From Amorphus coralli DSM 19760 (GTDB lineage Bacteria; Pseudomonadota; Alphaproteobacteria; Rhizobiales; Amorphaceae), in assembly GCF_000374525.1 (NCBI RefSeq), contig NZ_KB894571.1:682001-746000 (forward strand): 64,000 nucleotides of DNA, written 5' to 3'. The notes beneath the pieces are model-generated. The model had not been told where the DNA came from, searched no databases, and saw only the letters and a list, made by a program, of their open reading frames with translations. Made by a program: the position numbers and the translations under genes. Shown here in pieces: positions 26,023 through 35,681 of this stretch; the stretch's first letter is position 1, and every line of letters starts with the position of its first letter.

Positions 26023-26748
26023 CTAGACGAGTTCGACCTTGCCGGTGGCAATGTCGTAGACGCCGCCGACGATCTTGAGCTTGCCGGCGGAAACGGCCTC
26101 GGCGACGATGGGCGTCGCGGTCTTCAGCTTCTCCACGTTGTAGCGGACGTTCTCTTCCGTCGCAGCAACCAGCGGGTCGGCGGGCTTGGTGGCCAGCGCC
26201 TTCTCTACACCCGGCTTCAGCGCATCGGTCAGCGACGGCAGGTGACCGGGCAGCTCGGTGCCGTTCTCGATCACGTCGATGGTTGCCGAGATCGCTCCGC
26301 AGCTGGAATGGCCGAGCACCATGAGGAACGGGATGCCGAGGACGGCAACGCCGAATTCCATGCTGGCGAGCCCGTTGGTGTCGACGAAATTGCCCGCCAC
26401 ACGCACCACGAACAGCTCGCCCGGCCCCTGGTCGAAGGCCAGTTCCGGCGCAACGCGGGAATCGGCGCAGGAAAGGATGCCGGCGAAAGGATATTGCGCC
26501 GCGGCCCGGGCCTCGCGACCGGCGGCCATGTCGCGGTTCTGGGTGAGATTCTCTACGTAGCGGGCGTTGCCGTCCATCAGGCGGCGCATGGCCTCGTCGG
26601 GCGCAATGTCGTTGGGCGCCGCCTTCATCTCCGACGACTGCGCCACCGCAGGCCTCACGAATCCCCCGGCAAGCGCCGCCGATGCGGCAAGAGCCCCGGC
26701 CCCAAGAAGCCCCCGACGCGTCAGCCCCGTGCTGTGATCGTTACACAT
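26023..26748 (-). CDS. beta-class carbonic anhydrase with Tat signal
   Basis: The 241-residue enzyme interconverts CO2 and bicarbonate. The zinc ligands and dyad are visible: C94-x-D96-S-R98 (SCADSR), H147 and C150 (GHSSCGAI). The N-terminus holds a Tat signal (TRRGLLGAGALAASAALAGG) ending near PAVAQ, so it is folded and metallated in the cytoplasm, then exported to the periplasm; most beta enzymes are cytosolic. A periplasmic enzyme would speed CO2/HCO3- exchange at the envelope. It is divergent from the DUF1206 gene. Confidence 0.93.
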   Translation of the reverse strand: MCNDHSTGLTRRGLLGAGALAASAALAGGFVRPAVAQSSEMKAAPNDIAPDEAMRRLMDGNARYVENLTQNRDMAAGREARAAAQYPFAGILSCADSRVAPELAFDQGPGELFVVRVAGNFVDTNGLASMEFGVAVLGIPFLMVLGHSSCGAISATIDVIENGTELPGHLPSLTDALKPGVEKALATKPADPLVAATEENVRYNVEKLKTATPIVAEAVSAGKLKIVGGVYDIATGKVELV

Positions 26749-27023
26749 TCAATTCCCCTTCCCTCGCCTGACGGCGCCTGTGCATCCCTGACGGAGAGGC
26801 CAGGTGGCCCATCCGTCCCCCGCCGGAACATTGGCACCAGCCAGACCGCCCAGCTACCGAAATCGTTGCAAGACAGTGCTTGTCGGTCTGCACGACTTCG
26901 GCAACGGCTTGACGACGACTGCGGAAGCCGCGTCACGACACCTCGCGCCGCCAGCACGGGGAGGAACCGACTTCCCCCGGGGGCGTTGGTCGCGTGTCCT
27001 TTCCGAACACCAGGGGTTGCTTG

Positions 27024-27833
27024 ATGGGCGTGTCGAATGGCTTGAACTGGGCAGCGCGCGGCGGCTACGCGGCGCGCGGGGTCGTCTATCTCGTGGTTGG
27101 CTTCTTCGCGATCCTGGCGGCGATCGGTTCAGGCAGTACGGAGGACACGCAAGGCGCCCTGCGCTCGCTGCTGCATCAGCCGTTCGGGGGCGTGCTTCTC
27201 GGCCTGGTGGGCGTCGGCCTCGTCGCTTTCGCCGGCTGGCGCTTCATCCAGGCGATCGGCGATCCGGACAATCACGGGACCGATGCCAAGGGCATCGTCA
27301 TCCGCTTCGCCATGTTCGCCAGCGGCCTCATTCACGTCGGTCTGGCCATCTTCGCAGCAAGCCTCGTTTTCCAGCTCGGCCAGTCGGGCGGAGGTGGGGG
27401 TGGCGGCGATCCCACCAGCGGCTGGCTGTCCTCGCTGTTCGGCCATACCTGGGGCCGGTACGTGGCGCTGGCGCTTGCGCTCATCCCGGTCGGCATCGGC
27501 ATCGCCCACATCAAGAAGGGCTGGACGGCCGGCTTCGAGAAATATTTCGACCCCGACTACAACAAGCTGGGCGTCGTCAAGCCGATCTGCGCCTTCGGCC
27601 TGATCGCGCGCGGCGTCATTTTCATCGTCATCGGTATCCTCGCCTTCTACGGCGGCGGCATCTACGACGCCCAGGACGCCCCTGGCCTGGAAGATGCGCT
27701 GCGGTGGATCCAGGACCTGCCCATGGGCTGGCTTGCGCTGCTGGCCATCGCACTGGGTCTCGTGGCCTTCGCCCTGTACGCCTTCGTCGAGGCCGCCTAT
27801 CGCCGGATCGGCGTGGAGGACGCGAGCCTCTAG
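27024..27833 (+). CDS. DUF1206 integral membrane protein
   Basis: The 269-residue protein has six hydrophobic segments arranged as three copies of a two-helix DUF1206 repeat; each copy opens with A-R-G-x-x-Y/F-x-x-x-G (ARGGYAARGVVYLVVGFFAI, FAMFASGLIHVGLAIF, FGLIARGVIFIVIGILAF). A Gly-rich linker (about 124-133) separates repeats two and three. The function of the family is unknown. The ATG at 27024 is chosen because the conserved repeat begins at once; an upstream ATG at 26994 adds ten residues. Confidence 0.88.
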   Translation: MGVSNGLNWAARGGYAARGVVYLVVGFFAILAAIGSGSTEDTQGALRSLLHQPFGGVLLGLVGVGLVAFAGWRFIQAIGDPDNHGTDAKGIVIRFAMFASGLIHVGLAIFAASLVFQLGQSGGGGGGGDPTSGWLSSLFGHTWGRYVALALALIPVGIGIAHIKKGWTAGFEKYFDPDYNKLGVVKPICAFGLIARGVIFIVIGILAFYGGGIYDAQDAPGLEDALRWIQDLPMGWLALLAIALGLVAFALYAFVEAAYRRIGVEDASL

Positions 27834-27845
27834 GCGCCTCCGATC

Positions 27846-29258
27846 TCACTTGGGCCGACGCGGCTTCGCCGCGCCGGTATCGGCGAGGCATGCCCAGGCG
27901 ATCGCCGCGCATCCGAGCTGGAGCGCCACGGCCGCACCCAGCGCCAGTTGCAGACCGGACTCGCCCGAACCGCCGAAGACGTACAAGGTCCCCATTGCCG
28001 CCACGCCGAGCGTCGCCCCGACGATGCGCGCCACGTTGAGCAGCGCCGAGGCCGTGCCTACACGGGCGGCTGGAACGGCCTCGACCACCACAGCCGCCAT
28101 GGGGCCCATCACCATTCCCATGCCCACGCCGGCGAGCACCAGGCCAATCTGCGTCGCGGGCATCGAGACCGTCGCCAGCGCCGCCACGATGGCCGTTCCA
28201 ACCGCAATCGTGGCGATGCCCCCGGATAGCATGAGCCGCTTTCCCAGGCGCCCCGAGAGGAAGCCGGAAAAGGACGCGACGATAACGAAGGCCAGCGCCA
28301 TCGGGATCAGCGCCATTCCGGACGCCACCGGGCCGAAATGGTCGAGGCTCTGCCAGGTGAGAAGCAGGACGAAATAAAGCCCGTACATGCCAAACGTCAT
28401 GGCCGAAGCCGCGGCGGCCGCCCCGCGAAATTCCAGGCTTGCGAGGATGTCCGGTGGCACCAGCCCTTCGGCCCCGAGCCGCGCTTGCCGGCGCAGGAAC
28501 AGGATCAGCGCGACGAGGAAGACCGAGGCACCGGCAAGCGCGACTTCCGCGTTGCGGTGGACCTCGATCGTCGCGATGGCGAGCGCTCCAAGCGCGATCG
28601 CGCCCAGGATCTGGCCGCCCAGATCGAACCGGCGGTTCTTGGGATCCGACAATTCCGTCAGCACAATCGCCGCCAGCGGCAGCACGACGAGGCCGATGGG
28701 CACCACCACGAGAAAGATGCTACGCCAGCCGAACGCGCCCAGAAGGAAGCCGCCGAGGGTTGGGCCTATCGCGATAGAGAGGCCGTTGCAGGCCGCCCAG
28801 ATCCCCAGCGCGCGCGAGCGGGCCGCCGGATCGGGCCAGGCCACGCTGAGGATGGACAACGACGACGGTACCAGCAGCGCGGCGGCCACGCCGGTGAGGG
28901 CCCGTCCGACGATCAGCACCTCCACCGTCGGCGCCGCGGCGCAGACGATCGAAGCCGACACGAAAAGCGCCACCCCGCTCATGAACACCCGGCGGCGGCC
29001 GTACATGTCGCCGAGCAGGCCGCCCGTGATCAGCAACACCGCGTAGAAGACGTTGTAGCTGTCCACGACCCACTGCAGCGTGCCGACGCGGACGTCGAAA
29101 TAGGCGCCGATCGGGTGGGCGGCCAGATTGACAATGTTGACGTCGATCTGGGCGATGAGAACTGCGCCGCAGAGCGTGGCAAGAACCAGCCCCGGACGCC
29201 TGGGGGCCGCCCGGTCGACCGCCTTTCCGCCTCGCGCCGACTGTCGCCCGGGTATCAG
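27846..29258 (-). CDS. MFS transporter, EmrB/QacA-like multidrug exporter
   Basis: The 470-residue inner-membrane protein has about 14 hydrophobic segments and MFS motifs: GGLLGDMYGRRRVF (motif A), SIAIGPTLGGFLLG (motif C of drug antiporters) and NIVNLAAHPIGAYF near D in the first helix (DVNIVNLA), typical of the 14-TM DHA2 group. Between the end of the preceding GST gene and the first helix there is no ATG, GTG or TTG in frame; the best site is CTG at 29258-29256, which overlaps the GST stop as CTGA. An upstream in-frame TTG would force a long overlap. Start is therefore uncertain. Confidence 0.85.
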   Translation of the reverse strand: MIPGRQSARGGKAVDRAAPRRPGLVLATLCGAVLIAQIDVNIVNLAAHPIGAYFDVRVGTLQWVVDSYNVFYAVLLITGGLLGDMYGRRRVFMSGVALFVSASIVCAAAPTVEVLIVGRALTGVAAALLVPSSLSILSVAWPDPAARSRALGIWAACNGLSIAIGPTLGGFLLGAFGWRSIFLVVVPIGLVVLPLAAIVLTELSDPKNRRFDLGGQILGAIALGALAIATIEVHRNAEVALAGASVFLVALILFLRRQARLGAEGLVPPDILASLEFRGAAAAASAMTFGMYGLYFVLLLTWQSLDHFGPVASGMALIPMALAFVIVASFSGFLSGRLGKRLMLSGGIATIAVGTAIVAALATVSMPATQIGLVLAGVGMGMVMGPMAAVVVEAVPAARVGTASALLNVARIVGATLGVAAMGTLYVFGGSGESGLQLALGAAVALQLGCAAIAWACLADTGAAKPRRPK

Positions 29259-29875
29259 AGCCCCTGGCCCTTCAGGGCGGCAGCGACGGCGGGACGCTCC
29301 TGCATGGCCTCGAAGTGTGCCGCCACCTTCGGGAAGCCGGCCATGTCGACCCCGTCCATGTCCAGCCAACGGGCGATGGTGAACAGGTAGGGGTCGGCGA
29401 TCGTGTAGGTGTCCCCGAACATCCAGGGTCCTTCCAGCATGCTGTCCTCGATGATCTGGAAGCACGCGCTCATGGAGGCGGGCAGCTTCTCGCGCATGGC
29501 CTCGTGGGCGGCCGGATCGTCGGCCCAGCGATAGCCGCGCCGGCCATGAGCATGCGCCACATGCACCGTCGAGCAGAGATAGGAGTTCACCGCTTGGACC
29601 CGGGCAAACGCAAACGGGTCGTGGAGGGGCGCCAGCCCGGCCTCAGGCCAGGTCTGGGCGACCCATGCGAGCAGCGCCGGCGTTTCGGTCAGGACGCCGG
29701 CGTCCGTCACCAGCGCCGGCACGCGGCCCTTCGGATTCAACTTCAGGAACTCGGGCGCGTTTTGCTGATCCTTGCCGAAGTCGATGCGACTGAGCGTGTA
29801 ATCCGCGCCCACCTCTTCCAGTGCGATGTGGGTGGCGAGTGCGCAGGTACCCGGCGAGAAAAAAAGCGTCAGCAT
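29255..29875 (-). CDS. glutathione S-transferase, beta-class-like
   Basis: The 206-residue cytosolic transferase begins MLTLFFSPGTCALATHIALEE; the SPGTCALA motif with Cys10 is typical of bacterial beta-class GSTs, where the cysteine can form a mixed disulfide with glutathione. LNPKGRVPALVTDAGVLTET is the G-site strand, and the C-terminal helical domain contains the N-capping FGDTYTIADPYL motif. It detoxifies electrophiles or reduces peroxides. The MFS exporter follows with a 4-base overlap, suggesting a conjugate-and-export pair. Confidence 0.92.
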   Translation of the reverse strand: MLTLFFSPGTCALATHIALEEVGADYTLSRIDFGKDQQNAPEFLKLNPKGRVPALVTDAGVLTETPALLAWVAQTWPEAGLAPLHDPFAFARVQAVNSYLCSTVHVAHAHGRRGYRWADDPAAHEAMREKLPASMSACFQIIEDSMLEGPWMFGDTYTIADPYLFTIARWLDMDGVDMAGFPKVAAHFEAMQERPAVAAALKGQGL

Positions 29876-30034
29876 GATGGGGAGCGCTCCACGAGGACGA
29901 GACGGCGAAAGCCTGCAGCAATGATGCGACATTCGCATGGATGCGGCCAGACGCCCGATCCTTGCTTCGGAACTGGATCTCTCGCCGGGGCGACTTAGAT
30001 GAAGGCGGACCACCGAGGAGTGCATTCCCGTCCC

Positions 30035-30868
30035 ATGACGAACCGACCGATCCGCCTCGCCACCCTGTCGCGCGCCGTGTTTGCGGGCCTGTGGGTTACC
30101 GCGCTCACGGCTGCGTCGGCCGACGCTGCGACGTTCAAGAGCCGCTACGACATATCCATAGCCGGCTACAAGATCGGCGAATCGAGCGTGACCGCCGAAG
30201 TAACCGACACCGCCTACACGCTCTCCGGCGAAGGCAAGGCGAGCGGCCTGAGCCGGTTGATCACCGATGCGCGCGGCACGGCGACTGCCTCCGGGCGGAT
30301 GGCCAACGACCGGCCGGTCCCGGCGTCGTTCGGCTACACCTACCGGGAAGGCGACAACAGCTCCCGGCTGGACATGGCGATCCGCGGCAACACCGTCACC
30401 GGCCTCACGGTGGAGCCGGAGCCGGAACAGAAGGATCCCGAACCGGACCGGGTCGTGCTGACCGACGCCCACAAGCGCGGCATCACAGATCCCGTCTCCG
30501 CACTCGTATGGCAGGTAAAGGCGCCAGCCGGCTCTCACTCCTGCGACCGCACGGTGCCGATCTTCGATGGCGAGCAGCGCTACGACGTCCGCCTCACCTA
30601 CAAGCGCCGCGACCGGTTCGACGGCGGCAGCAAGGCCTACCAGGGGCCGGTGATCGTCTGCCGGATCGACTACACGCCCGTCGCCGGTCACCGGGAAGGC
30701 AAGCGCGAGATCCGGGAGTTGAAGGAGAATTCCCGCATGGAGGTGTGGCTGGCGCCGCTTCCCGATCCGGGCTCCGACAGCGTTTTCCTGGTGCCGGTGG
30801 ACATCCGCATCCCGACCCGGTTCGGCCTTCTGCAGATCGCGATGGACCGCCTCAGCGTGGAGCCCTGA
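30035..30868 (+). CDS. DUF3108 domain-containing secreted protein
   Basis: The 277-residue product has a signal peptide (1-31, ASADA) and a DUF3108 fold: beta-rich repeats beginning FKSRYDISIAGYKIGESSV and a conserved C-terminal part with PVDIRIPTRFGLLQIAMDRL. Two cysteines (SCDRTVPIFDG and VICRIDY) probably form a disulfide in the periplasm. The family resembles outer-membrane-related beta structures, but no function is established. The ATG at 30035 is used because it gives a proper signal peptide. It converges on the first TSUP gene with a 6-bp gap. Confidence 0.87.
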   Translation: MTNRPIRLATLSRAVFAGLWVTALTAASADAATFKSRYDISIAGYKIGESSVTAEVTDTAYTLSGEGKASGLSRLITDARGTATASGRMANDRPVPASFGYTYREGDNSSRLDMAIRGNTVTGLTVEPEPEQKDPEPDRVVLTDAHKRGITDPVSALVWQVKAPAGSHSCDRTVPIFDGEQRYDVRLTYKRRDRFDGGSKAYQGPVIVCRIDYTPVAGHREGKREIRELKENSRMEVWLAPLPDPGSDSVFLVPVDIRIPTRFGLLQIAMDRLSVEP

Positions 30869-30874
30869 GCAGGC

Positions 30875-31645
30875 TCAGAACAGCATTTTCGCGAAATTGC
30901 GCACGAGGAAGGTCACGCCGATGAGCGCCAGTATGATGTTCACCAGGATGCTGAGCGCAGAGACCGACATCCGCTCGCGGACCGCCAGACCAACCCGCTG
31001 GCCCAGATAGGACGGGATACAGCAGACCAGCCCCATGACGAGTTCGCTGCGCCCGATCAGACCGAGGACCGTCAGCCCGCCGCCAACCATCAGCAGCGTG
31101 ATGGTGAACATCACCGAGGTGACCAGCGCGAAGAGCCTGCGGTCCAGACCGTAGGCGATGAACACCGGCAACGACGGGAAGGCGACGAAGGAGGTTGTGC
31201 CGGCCAGCAGGCCGGACACCAGCCCGGTCGCCGCGAGCACGGGAGCCCGCGGCGGCGGGCTCAATGGCGGCGTCAGGCCGGACAACTGAACCGCGGAAAA
31301 GACGATGAGCAGGCAGCCGATGATGACCTGCAGCGCCCCCTGGTCCAGCATGGAGAAGATCCTGAGCCCGATCAGGATGCCGATGATGAGGGCCAGGTAG
31401 AACGGCCAGTAGCGCGGCAGCCGCGGCGCGGCCTGACGCGACGCGTAGCCCTGGATCAGGTTGACCAAGATGGACGGAATGACGGAGATCCCGATGGCGA
31501 TCGGCACCGGCATGAACATCGCGGCGAGGGAAACCGTCACCAGCGGCTGGCCGAAGGCGGCCGCCCCCTTCACGAAGCCGCCCAGGAGGTAAAGCCCGAG
31601 CAGAGCCCCGATCACCGGCCACGTGTAGTAGGGATCCAGACCCAT
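30875..31645 (-). CDS. TSUP (TauE/SafE) family sulfite/anion exporter
   Basis: The 256-residue inner-membrane protein has about 8-9 hydrophobic segments and two TSUP repeats, with GGFVKGAAAFGQPLVTVSL in the first and ATGLVSGLLAGTTSFVAFPSLPV in the second. Family members export sulfite, sulfoacetate or related organosulfur anions, but specificity is poorly known. A second TSUP gene lies 166 bp upstream on the same strand. No sulfur-metabolism gene is adjacent. Confidence 0.88.
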   Translation of the reverse strand: MGLDPYYTWPVIGALLGLYLLGGFVKGAAAFGQPLVTVSLAAMFMPVPIAIGISVIPSILVNLIQGYASRQAAPRLPRYWPFYLALIIGILIGLRIFSMLDQGALQVIIGCLLIVFSAVQLSGLTPPLSPPPRAPVLAATGLVSGLLAGTTSFVAFPSLPVFIAYGLDRRLFALVTSVMFTITLLMVGGGLTVLGLIGRSELVMGLVCCIPSYLGQRVGLAVRERMSVSALSILVNIILALIGVTFLVRNFAKMLF

Positions 31646-31811
31646 CGGGCACCTTCTTCTCACCGTGGCCGGACAGGACCGATGCCGGGCAGCCGGTTCT
31701 TCTCGGCTCGGCTGAGCGAACTCTTGTCGCCCGTCGTCCGACCCGGATCAAGCATCCGCTCGACAATCCAGCATTGCGGGATTCACAGGTCAGCAGCAGC
31801 CGGCGGCCGGC

Positions 31812-32591
31812 TCAGACGACCGAGCGCACGAGGATCAGCGCGCCTGCGGCAAACAGTGCCCCGAAAAAGGCGCGCCGGAAGACCGCTTCCGGCAGGCGGT
31901 TGCGGAGCCGCTGACCGAGGGCGACGCCGACCAGTGCCGGAAGGAGACCGATAAGGGAGCCGATGCCGAGCGAGGCCGTCATGATACCCCGGTCGGCCAG
32001 AGCCAGCGACAGGGTCACCGAGGATGACGAGAACAGCATTCCGAGCGCCTGGATAAGCTGCGTGCGCGTCAGTCCGAGCGATTGCAGATAGATCACGCCC
32101 GGCATCACGAAGGAGCCGGTCATGCCGGTGACGACACCGTTGACGAGACCGGCGGCGATGCCCACCACGCGCTCCCTGCCGGGCGCGAGCGCAAAGCGGA
32201 GGCCGAGCATGCTGATCGTCGAATAGGTGATGAGGACCAGGCCGAGAAGCGCCGTGAGATAGCTGAGATTCACCCGTGTCAACGCGCCTGCGCCGATCCA
32301 CACGGTGAGCGCGGCCGCCGCCAGGAACGGCCAGATGCGCCGGAAAGTGGTCGCCGCTCCGCCGCCCGCCAGCGCCTGCCAGATGTTGGTGACGAGCGTC
32401 GGAATGGTGAGCAGCGCGATGGCCGCCGGCAGCCCGAGGGTCGGTGCCAGAAGGACGATTGCCACCGTCGGCAGACCGACGCCGACGATACCCTTGATGC
32501 CACCGGCCAGGAGGAACACGCCCGCGATCCACAGGACGATGCCCGCCTGCAGCCCGCCGTTCGCGTCCAGCAGCGCCAGCTCTCCGATCAT
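31812..32591 (-). CDS. TSUP (TauE/SafE) family sulfite/anion exporter
   Basis: The 259-residue protein has the same fold as its downstream neighbour: LAGGIKGIVGVGLPTVAIVL in the first repeat and AAGLVNGVVTGMTGSFVMPGVIYLQSLGLT in the second. The two are divergent in sequence (different loop and motif residues), so this is not a recent duplication. Two half-size TSUP paralogues in tandem could work separately or as partners. The ATG at 32591 gives a first helix at once. It is divergent from pheT, 225 bp away. Confidence 0.88.
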   Translation of the reverse strand: MIGELALLDANGGLQAGIVLWIAGVFLLAGGIKGIVGVGLPTVAIVLLAPTLGLPAAIALLTIPTLVTNIWQALAGGGAATTFRRIWPFLAAAALTVWIGAGALTRVNLSYLTALLGLVLITYSTISMLGLRFALAPGRERVVGIAAGLVNGVVTGMTGSFVMPGVIYLQSLGLTRTQLIQALGMLFSSSSVTLSLALADRGIMTASLGIGSLIGLLPALVGVALGQRLRNRLPEAVFRRAFFGALFAAGALILVRSVV

Positions 32592-32816
32592 GGCCGGCCG
32601 GCCTGATCGGTGCACCGGGTCGAAGGGAGCGGGTTCACGGAACACATGGGACGGACTTTCGCGCGAACCGACCGTCGCAGGACGCGCGGCCGGGCGGCAA
32701 TTCTTATCGCCGGGTGACACACGAAGCAAAAATGCTCTAGATCAGGCCCCAATCGGATTGCTCACGATCGGGCCCGAAGAGGGCCGCCCCGTTCCCATCG
32801 CCGAAGTGCTCCCATC

Positions 32817-35231
32817 ATGAAGTTCACCCTGTCCTGGCTGAAGGACCACCTCGAGACCAAGGCTTCCCTCGACGAGATCTCCACGGCGCTGACCATGATC
32901 GGCCTGGAGGTCGAGGAGATCACCGACGCTGCCGCCGCGCTGGCGCCGTTCGTGGTCGCCAAGGTGGTGTCCGCCGAGCAGCACCCCAACGCCGACCGGC
33001 TGCGCGTCTGCATGGTCGATGCCGGCGACGGCACTCCGATCCAGGTGGTTTGCGGTGCCCCGAACGCACGCACCGGCATGACCGGCGTCTTCGCGCCGCC
33101 CGGCACCCATGTGCCCGGCACAGGCGTGGACCTGAAGGTCGGCGAGATCCGCGGCGTGGAGAGCCGCGGCATGCTTCTGTCGGAGCGCGAGCTGGGTCTG
33201 TCGGACGAACATTCCGGCATCATCGACCTGCCCGACGACGCGCCGGTGGGCACCGCCTACGCGGCCTGGGCGGGTCTCGACGATCCGATGATCGAGATCG
33301 CCATCACCCCGAACCGCGCCGACTGCCTGGGCGTCTTCGGCGTGGCGCGTGATCTCGCGGCCGCCGGCATCGGCCGGCTGAAGGAAACCGCGATCGCCCC
33401 GGTGACGGGCGACGGCCCCTGCCCGGTGGGCGTCACCCTGTCCTTCCCCGAAGGCGACCCGATCTGCCCGGCCTTTGCCCTGCGCAAGGTCAGCGGCGTG
33501 AAGAACGGCCCGTCGCCGGAGTGGCTTCGCCAGCGCCTCATCGCCATCGGCCTGCGCCCGATCAACGCCCTCGTCGACATCACCAATTTCCTCACCTACG
33601 ACCAGAACCGGCCGCTGCACGTGTTCGACGCGGGGAAGGTCAACGGCGATCTGACCGTGCGCCGCGCGAATGCCGGCGAGACGCTGCTGGCGCTGGACGG
33701 CCGCACCTACACCTTCGACGAGACCATGTGCGTCATCGCCGACGAGGCGGGAGTGGAGTCCATCGGCGGCGTGATGGGCGGCGAGGAAACCGGCTGCTCG
33801 GAAGAAACCACCGACGTGCTGATCGAATCGGCGCTGTGGGATCCGCTGTCGATCGCCCGTACCGGCCGCGCCCTAAACGTCGTGTCCGACGCGCGCTTCC
33901 GCTTCGAGCGCGGCGTCGACCCGGCCTTCACCCTGCCCGGCATCGAGCTCGCCACGAAGCTGGTGCTGGAGCTGTGCGGCGGGACGGCGTCTGAGGTGCT
34001 GCTGGTCGGCGAGATCCCGGCGGAGCGCCGCACAATCGCCTTCCCGGTTTCCGAAGTGGCGCGCCTCTCTGGCATCGAGGTGCCGCACGCGCGGATCGTG
34101 GAGATCCTCACCGTGCTCGGCTTCGAGGTCGCCGGCTCCGGCGACGTGCTCGACGTGACGGCGCCGACCTGGCGCGGCGACGTCGAGGGCAAGGCCGACC
34201 TGGTCGAAGAGGTGGTGCGCATCGTCGGCGTGGACGAAATTCCGTCGCAGCCGATGCCCCGCCTGACGCCGGTCTCGCGCAAGGTTCTGACGCCGATGCA
34301 GGTGCGCACCCGCAGTGCCCGGCGCACCCTGGCCGCGCGCGGCTTCGTGGAAGCGCTAACCTGGTCGTTCGTGTCGAAGCCCCACGCGGAGGCCTTCGGT
34401 GGCGGTCAGCCCGAGCTGGCGCTGGCCAATCCGATCGCCAGCGACCTGTCCGACATGCGCCCGAGCCAGGTGCCCGGCCTTGTCCGCGCCCTGCAGAAGA
34501 ACGCCGATCGCGGCATGCCGGACCAGCCGATATTCGAGGTGGGTCAGGTCTTCCTCGGCGACGGCCCGCAGGACCAGAAGACGGCCGCCACGGGCATCCG
34601 CCGTGGCACCGCCAAGCCGGCCGGCACCGGCCGCCACTGGTCGGGCAATTCCGGCGCCGTCGACGTGTTCGACGCCAAGGCCGATGCGCTGGCGGTGCTG
34701 GCCGCCGTGGGCACGCCGGCGGAGCGTGTGCAGGTCAGCCGAGACGCGCCGTCCTGGATGCATCCCGGCCGCTCCGGCACCCTGCGCCTCGGCCCGATCG
34801 TGCTCGGCCATTTCGGCGAACTGCATCCGAAGGTCCTGGACCTGCTGGACGCCGATGGCCCGGTGGTGGCCTTCGAGCTGCATCTCGACGCGGTGCCGCC
34901 CGCCAAGCAGAAGCCGACCAAGGTCAAGCCGGCACTTGCCGCAAGCGACCTGATGCCGGTTTCCCGCGACTTCGCCTTCGTGGTCGACGAGGCGATCGAG
35001 GCGGCGGACCTGCTGCGCGCCGCGCGCGGTGCGGAGAAGACCCTGATCGCCGGCGTCGACGTGTTCGATGTCTACCGCGGCACCGGCATTGAGCCCGGCA
35101 AGAAGTCCGTCGCCATCGAGGTCACCCTGCAGCCGCGCCAGCAGACGCTGACCGACGAGGAGATCGACAAGGTCGGCGAGAAGGTGGTCGCGGCCGTGGC
35201 CAAGGCCACCGGCGGCACGCTGCGCGGCTGA
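32817..35231 (+). CDS. pheT: phenylalanyl-tRNA synthetase beta subunit
   Basis: The 804-residue beta chain of the alpha2-beta2 synthetase charges tRNA-Phe. It shows the N-terminal tRNA-binding fold (about 39-148), the B3/4 editing domain ([20 protein letters not shown], about 241-260), the B5 domain ([23 protein letters not shown]) and the C-terminal FDX-ACB domain ([20 protein letters not shown], ending near 804). The catalytic alpha subunit gene pheS usually lies just upstream; here that place is taken by TSUP exporters on the opposite strand and pheS is absent from the window. Confidence 0.97.
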   Translation: MKFTLSWLKDHLETKASLDEISTALTMIGLEVEEITDAAAALAPFVVAKVVSAEQHPNADRLRVCMVDAGDGTPIQVVCGAPNARTGMTGVFAPPGTHVPGTGVDLKVGEIRGVESRGMLLSERELGLSDEHSGIIDLPDDAPVGTAYAAWAGLDDPMIEIAITPNRADCLGVFGVARDLAAAGIGRLKETAIAPVTGDGPCPVGVTLSFPEGDPICPAFALRKVSGVKNGPSPEWLRQRLIAIGLRPINALVDITNFLTYDQNRPLHVFDAGKVNGDLTVRRANAGETLLALDGRTYTFDETMCVIADEAGVESIGGVMGGEETGCSEETTDVLIESALWDPLSIARTGRALNVVSDARFRFERGVDPAFTLPGIELATKLVLELCGGTASEVLLVGEIPAERRTIAFPVSEVARLSGIEVPHARIVEILTVLGFEVAGSGDVLDVTAPTWRGDVEGKADLVEEVVRIVGVDEIPSQPMPRLTPVSRKVLTPMQVRTRSARRTLAARGFVEALTWSFVSKPHAEAFGGGQPELALANPIASDLSDMRPSQVPGLVRALQKNADRGMPDQPIFEVGQVFLGDGPQDQKTAATGIRRGTAKPAGTGRHWSGNSGAVDVFDAKADALAVLAAVGTPAERVQVSRDAPSWMHPGRSGTLRLGPIVLGHFGELHPKVLDLLDADGPVVAFELHLDAVPPAKQKPTKVKPALAASDLMPVSRDFAFVVDEAIEAADLLRAARGAEKTLIAGVDVFDVYRGTGIEPGKKSVAIEVTLQPRQQTLTDEEIDKVGEKVVAAVAKATGGTLRG

Positions 35232-35368
35232 GCGCGACGGCCACGGCACGCTCCGTCCGCACCTTGCGGCGGACGGATGCGACCGCTATGTGACGATCAG
35301 TTACCGCACGCTCCGCGGCGGCGTCCGGCGCCGCGAGCCTCCACGATCACACCGGCTGCGGAGCCAGC

Positions 35369-35659
35369 ATGCTGTCGCTCATTCAGGTCCTTCTGCTCGC
35401 GATCAAGATCTACACCTGGATCATCATCGCGGCGGCCATCTTCTCCTGGCTCTACGCCTTCAACGTCGTGAACCCGCGCAACCAGTTCATCGGCATGGTG
35501 GGCAATGCCCTTTACAAGATGACCGAACCGGTGCTGCGGCCGATCCGCAACATCCTGCCGGATCTGGGCGGCATCGACATCTCGCCGATCGTGCTCCTGC
35601 TGCTCCTGTTCTTCCTGCAGCAGCTCATCATCAACAATCTTGCGCCGCTGGTGATCTGA
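35369..35659 (+). CDS. YggT family membrane protein
   Basis: The 96-residue inner-membrane protein has two hydrophobic segments: residues 1-30 ([20 protein letters not shown]) and the C-terminal half ([19 protein letters not shown]), with the YggT signature P-R-N-Q-F-I-G-M-V and [20 protein letters not shown] between. The family is linked in several lineages to cell division or envelope stress but its action is unclear. It is followed 22 bp later by the DUF167 gene, a conserved pair. Confidence 0.92.
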   Translation: MLSLIQVLLLAIKIYTWIIIAAAIFSWLYAFNVVNPRNQFIGMVGNALYKMTEPVLRPIRNILPDLGGIDISPIVLLLLLFFLQQLIINNLAPLVI

Positions 35660-35681
35660 CGCGCGAACGGCAGGCCGGGCC

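Noticed and set aside
35253-35276. Terminator after pheT
   Set aside because: CCGTCCGC/GCGGACGG is an 8-bp stem but has no T-rich tail and yggT continues on the same strand; it is weak evidence only.
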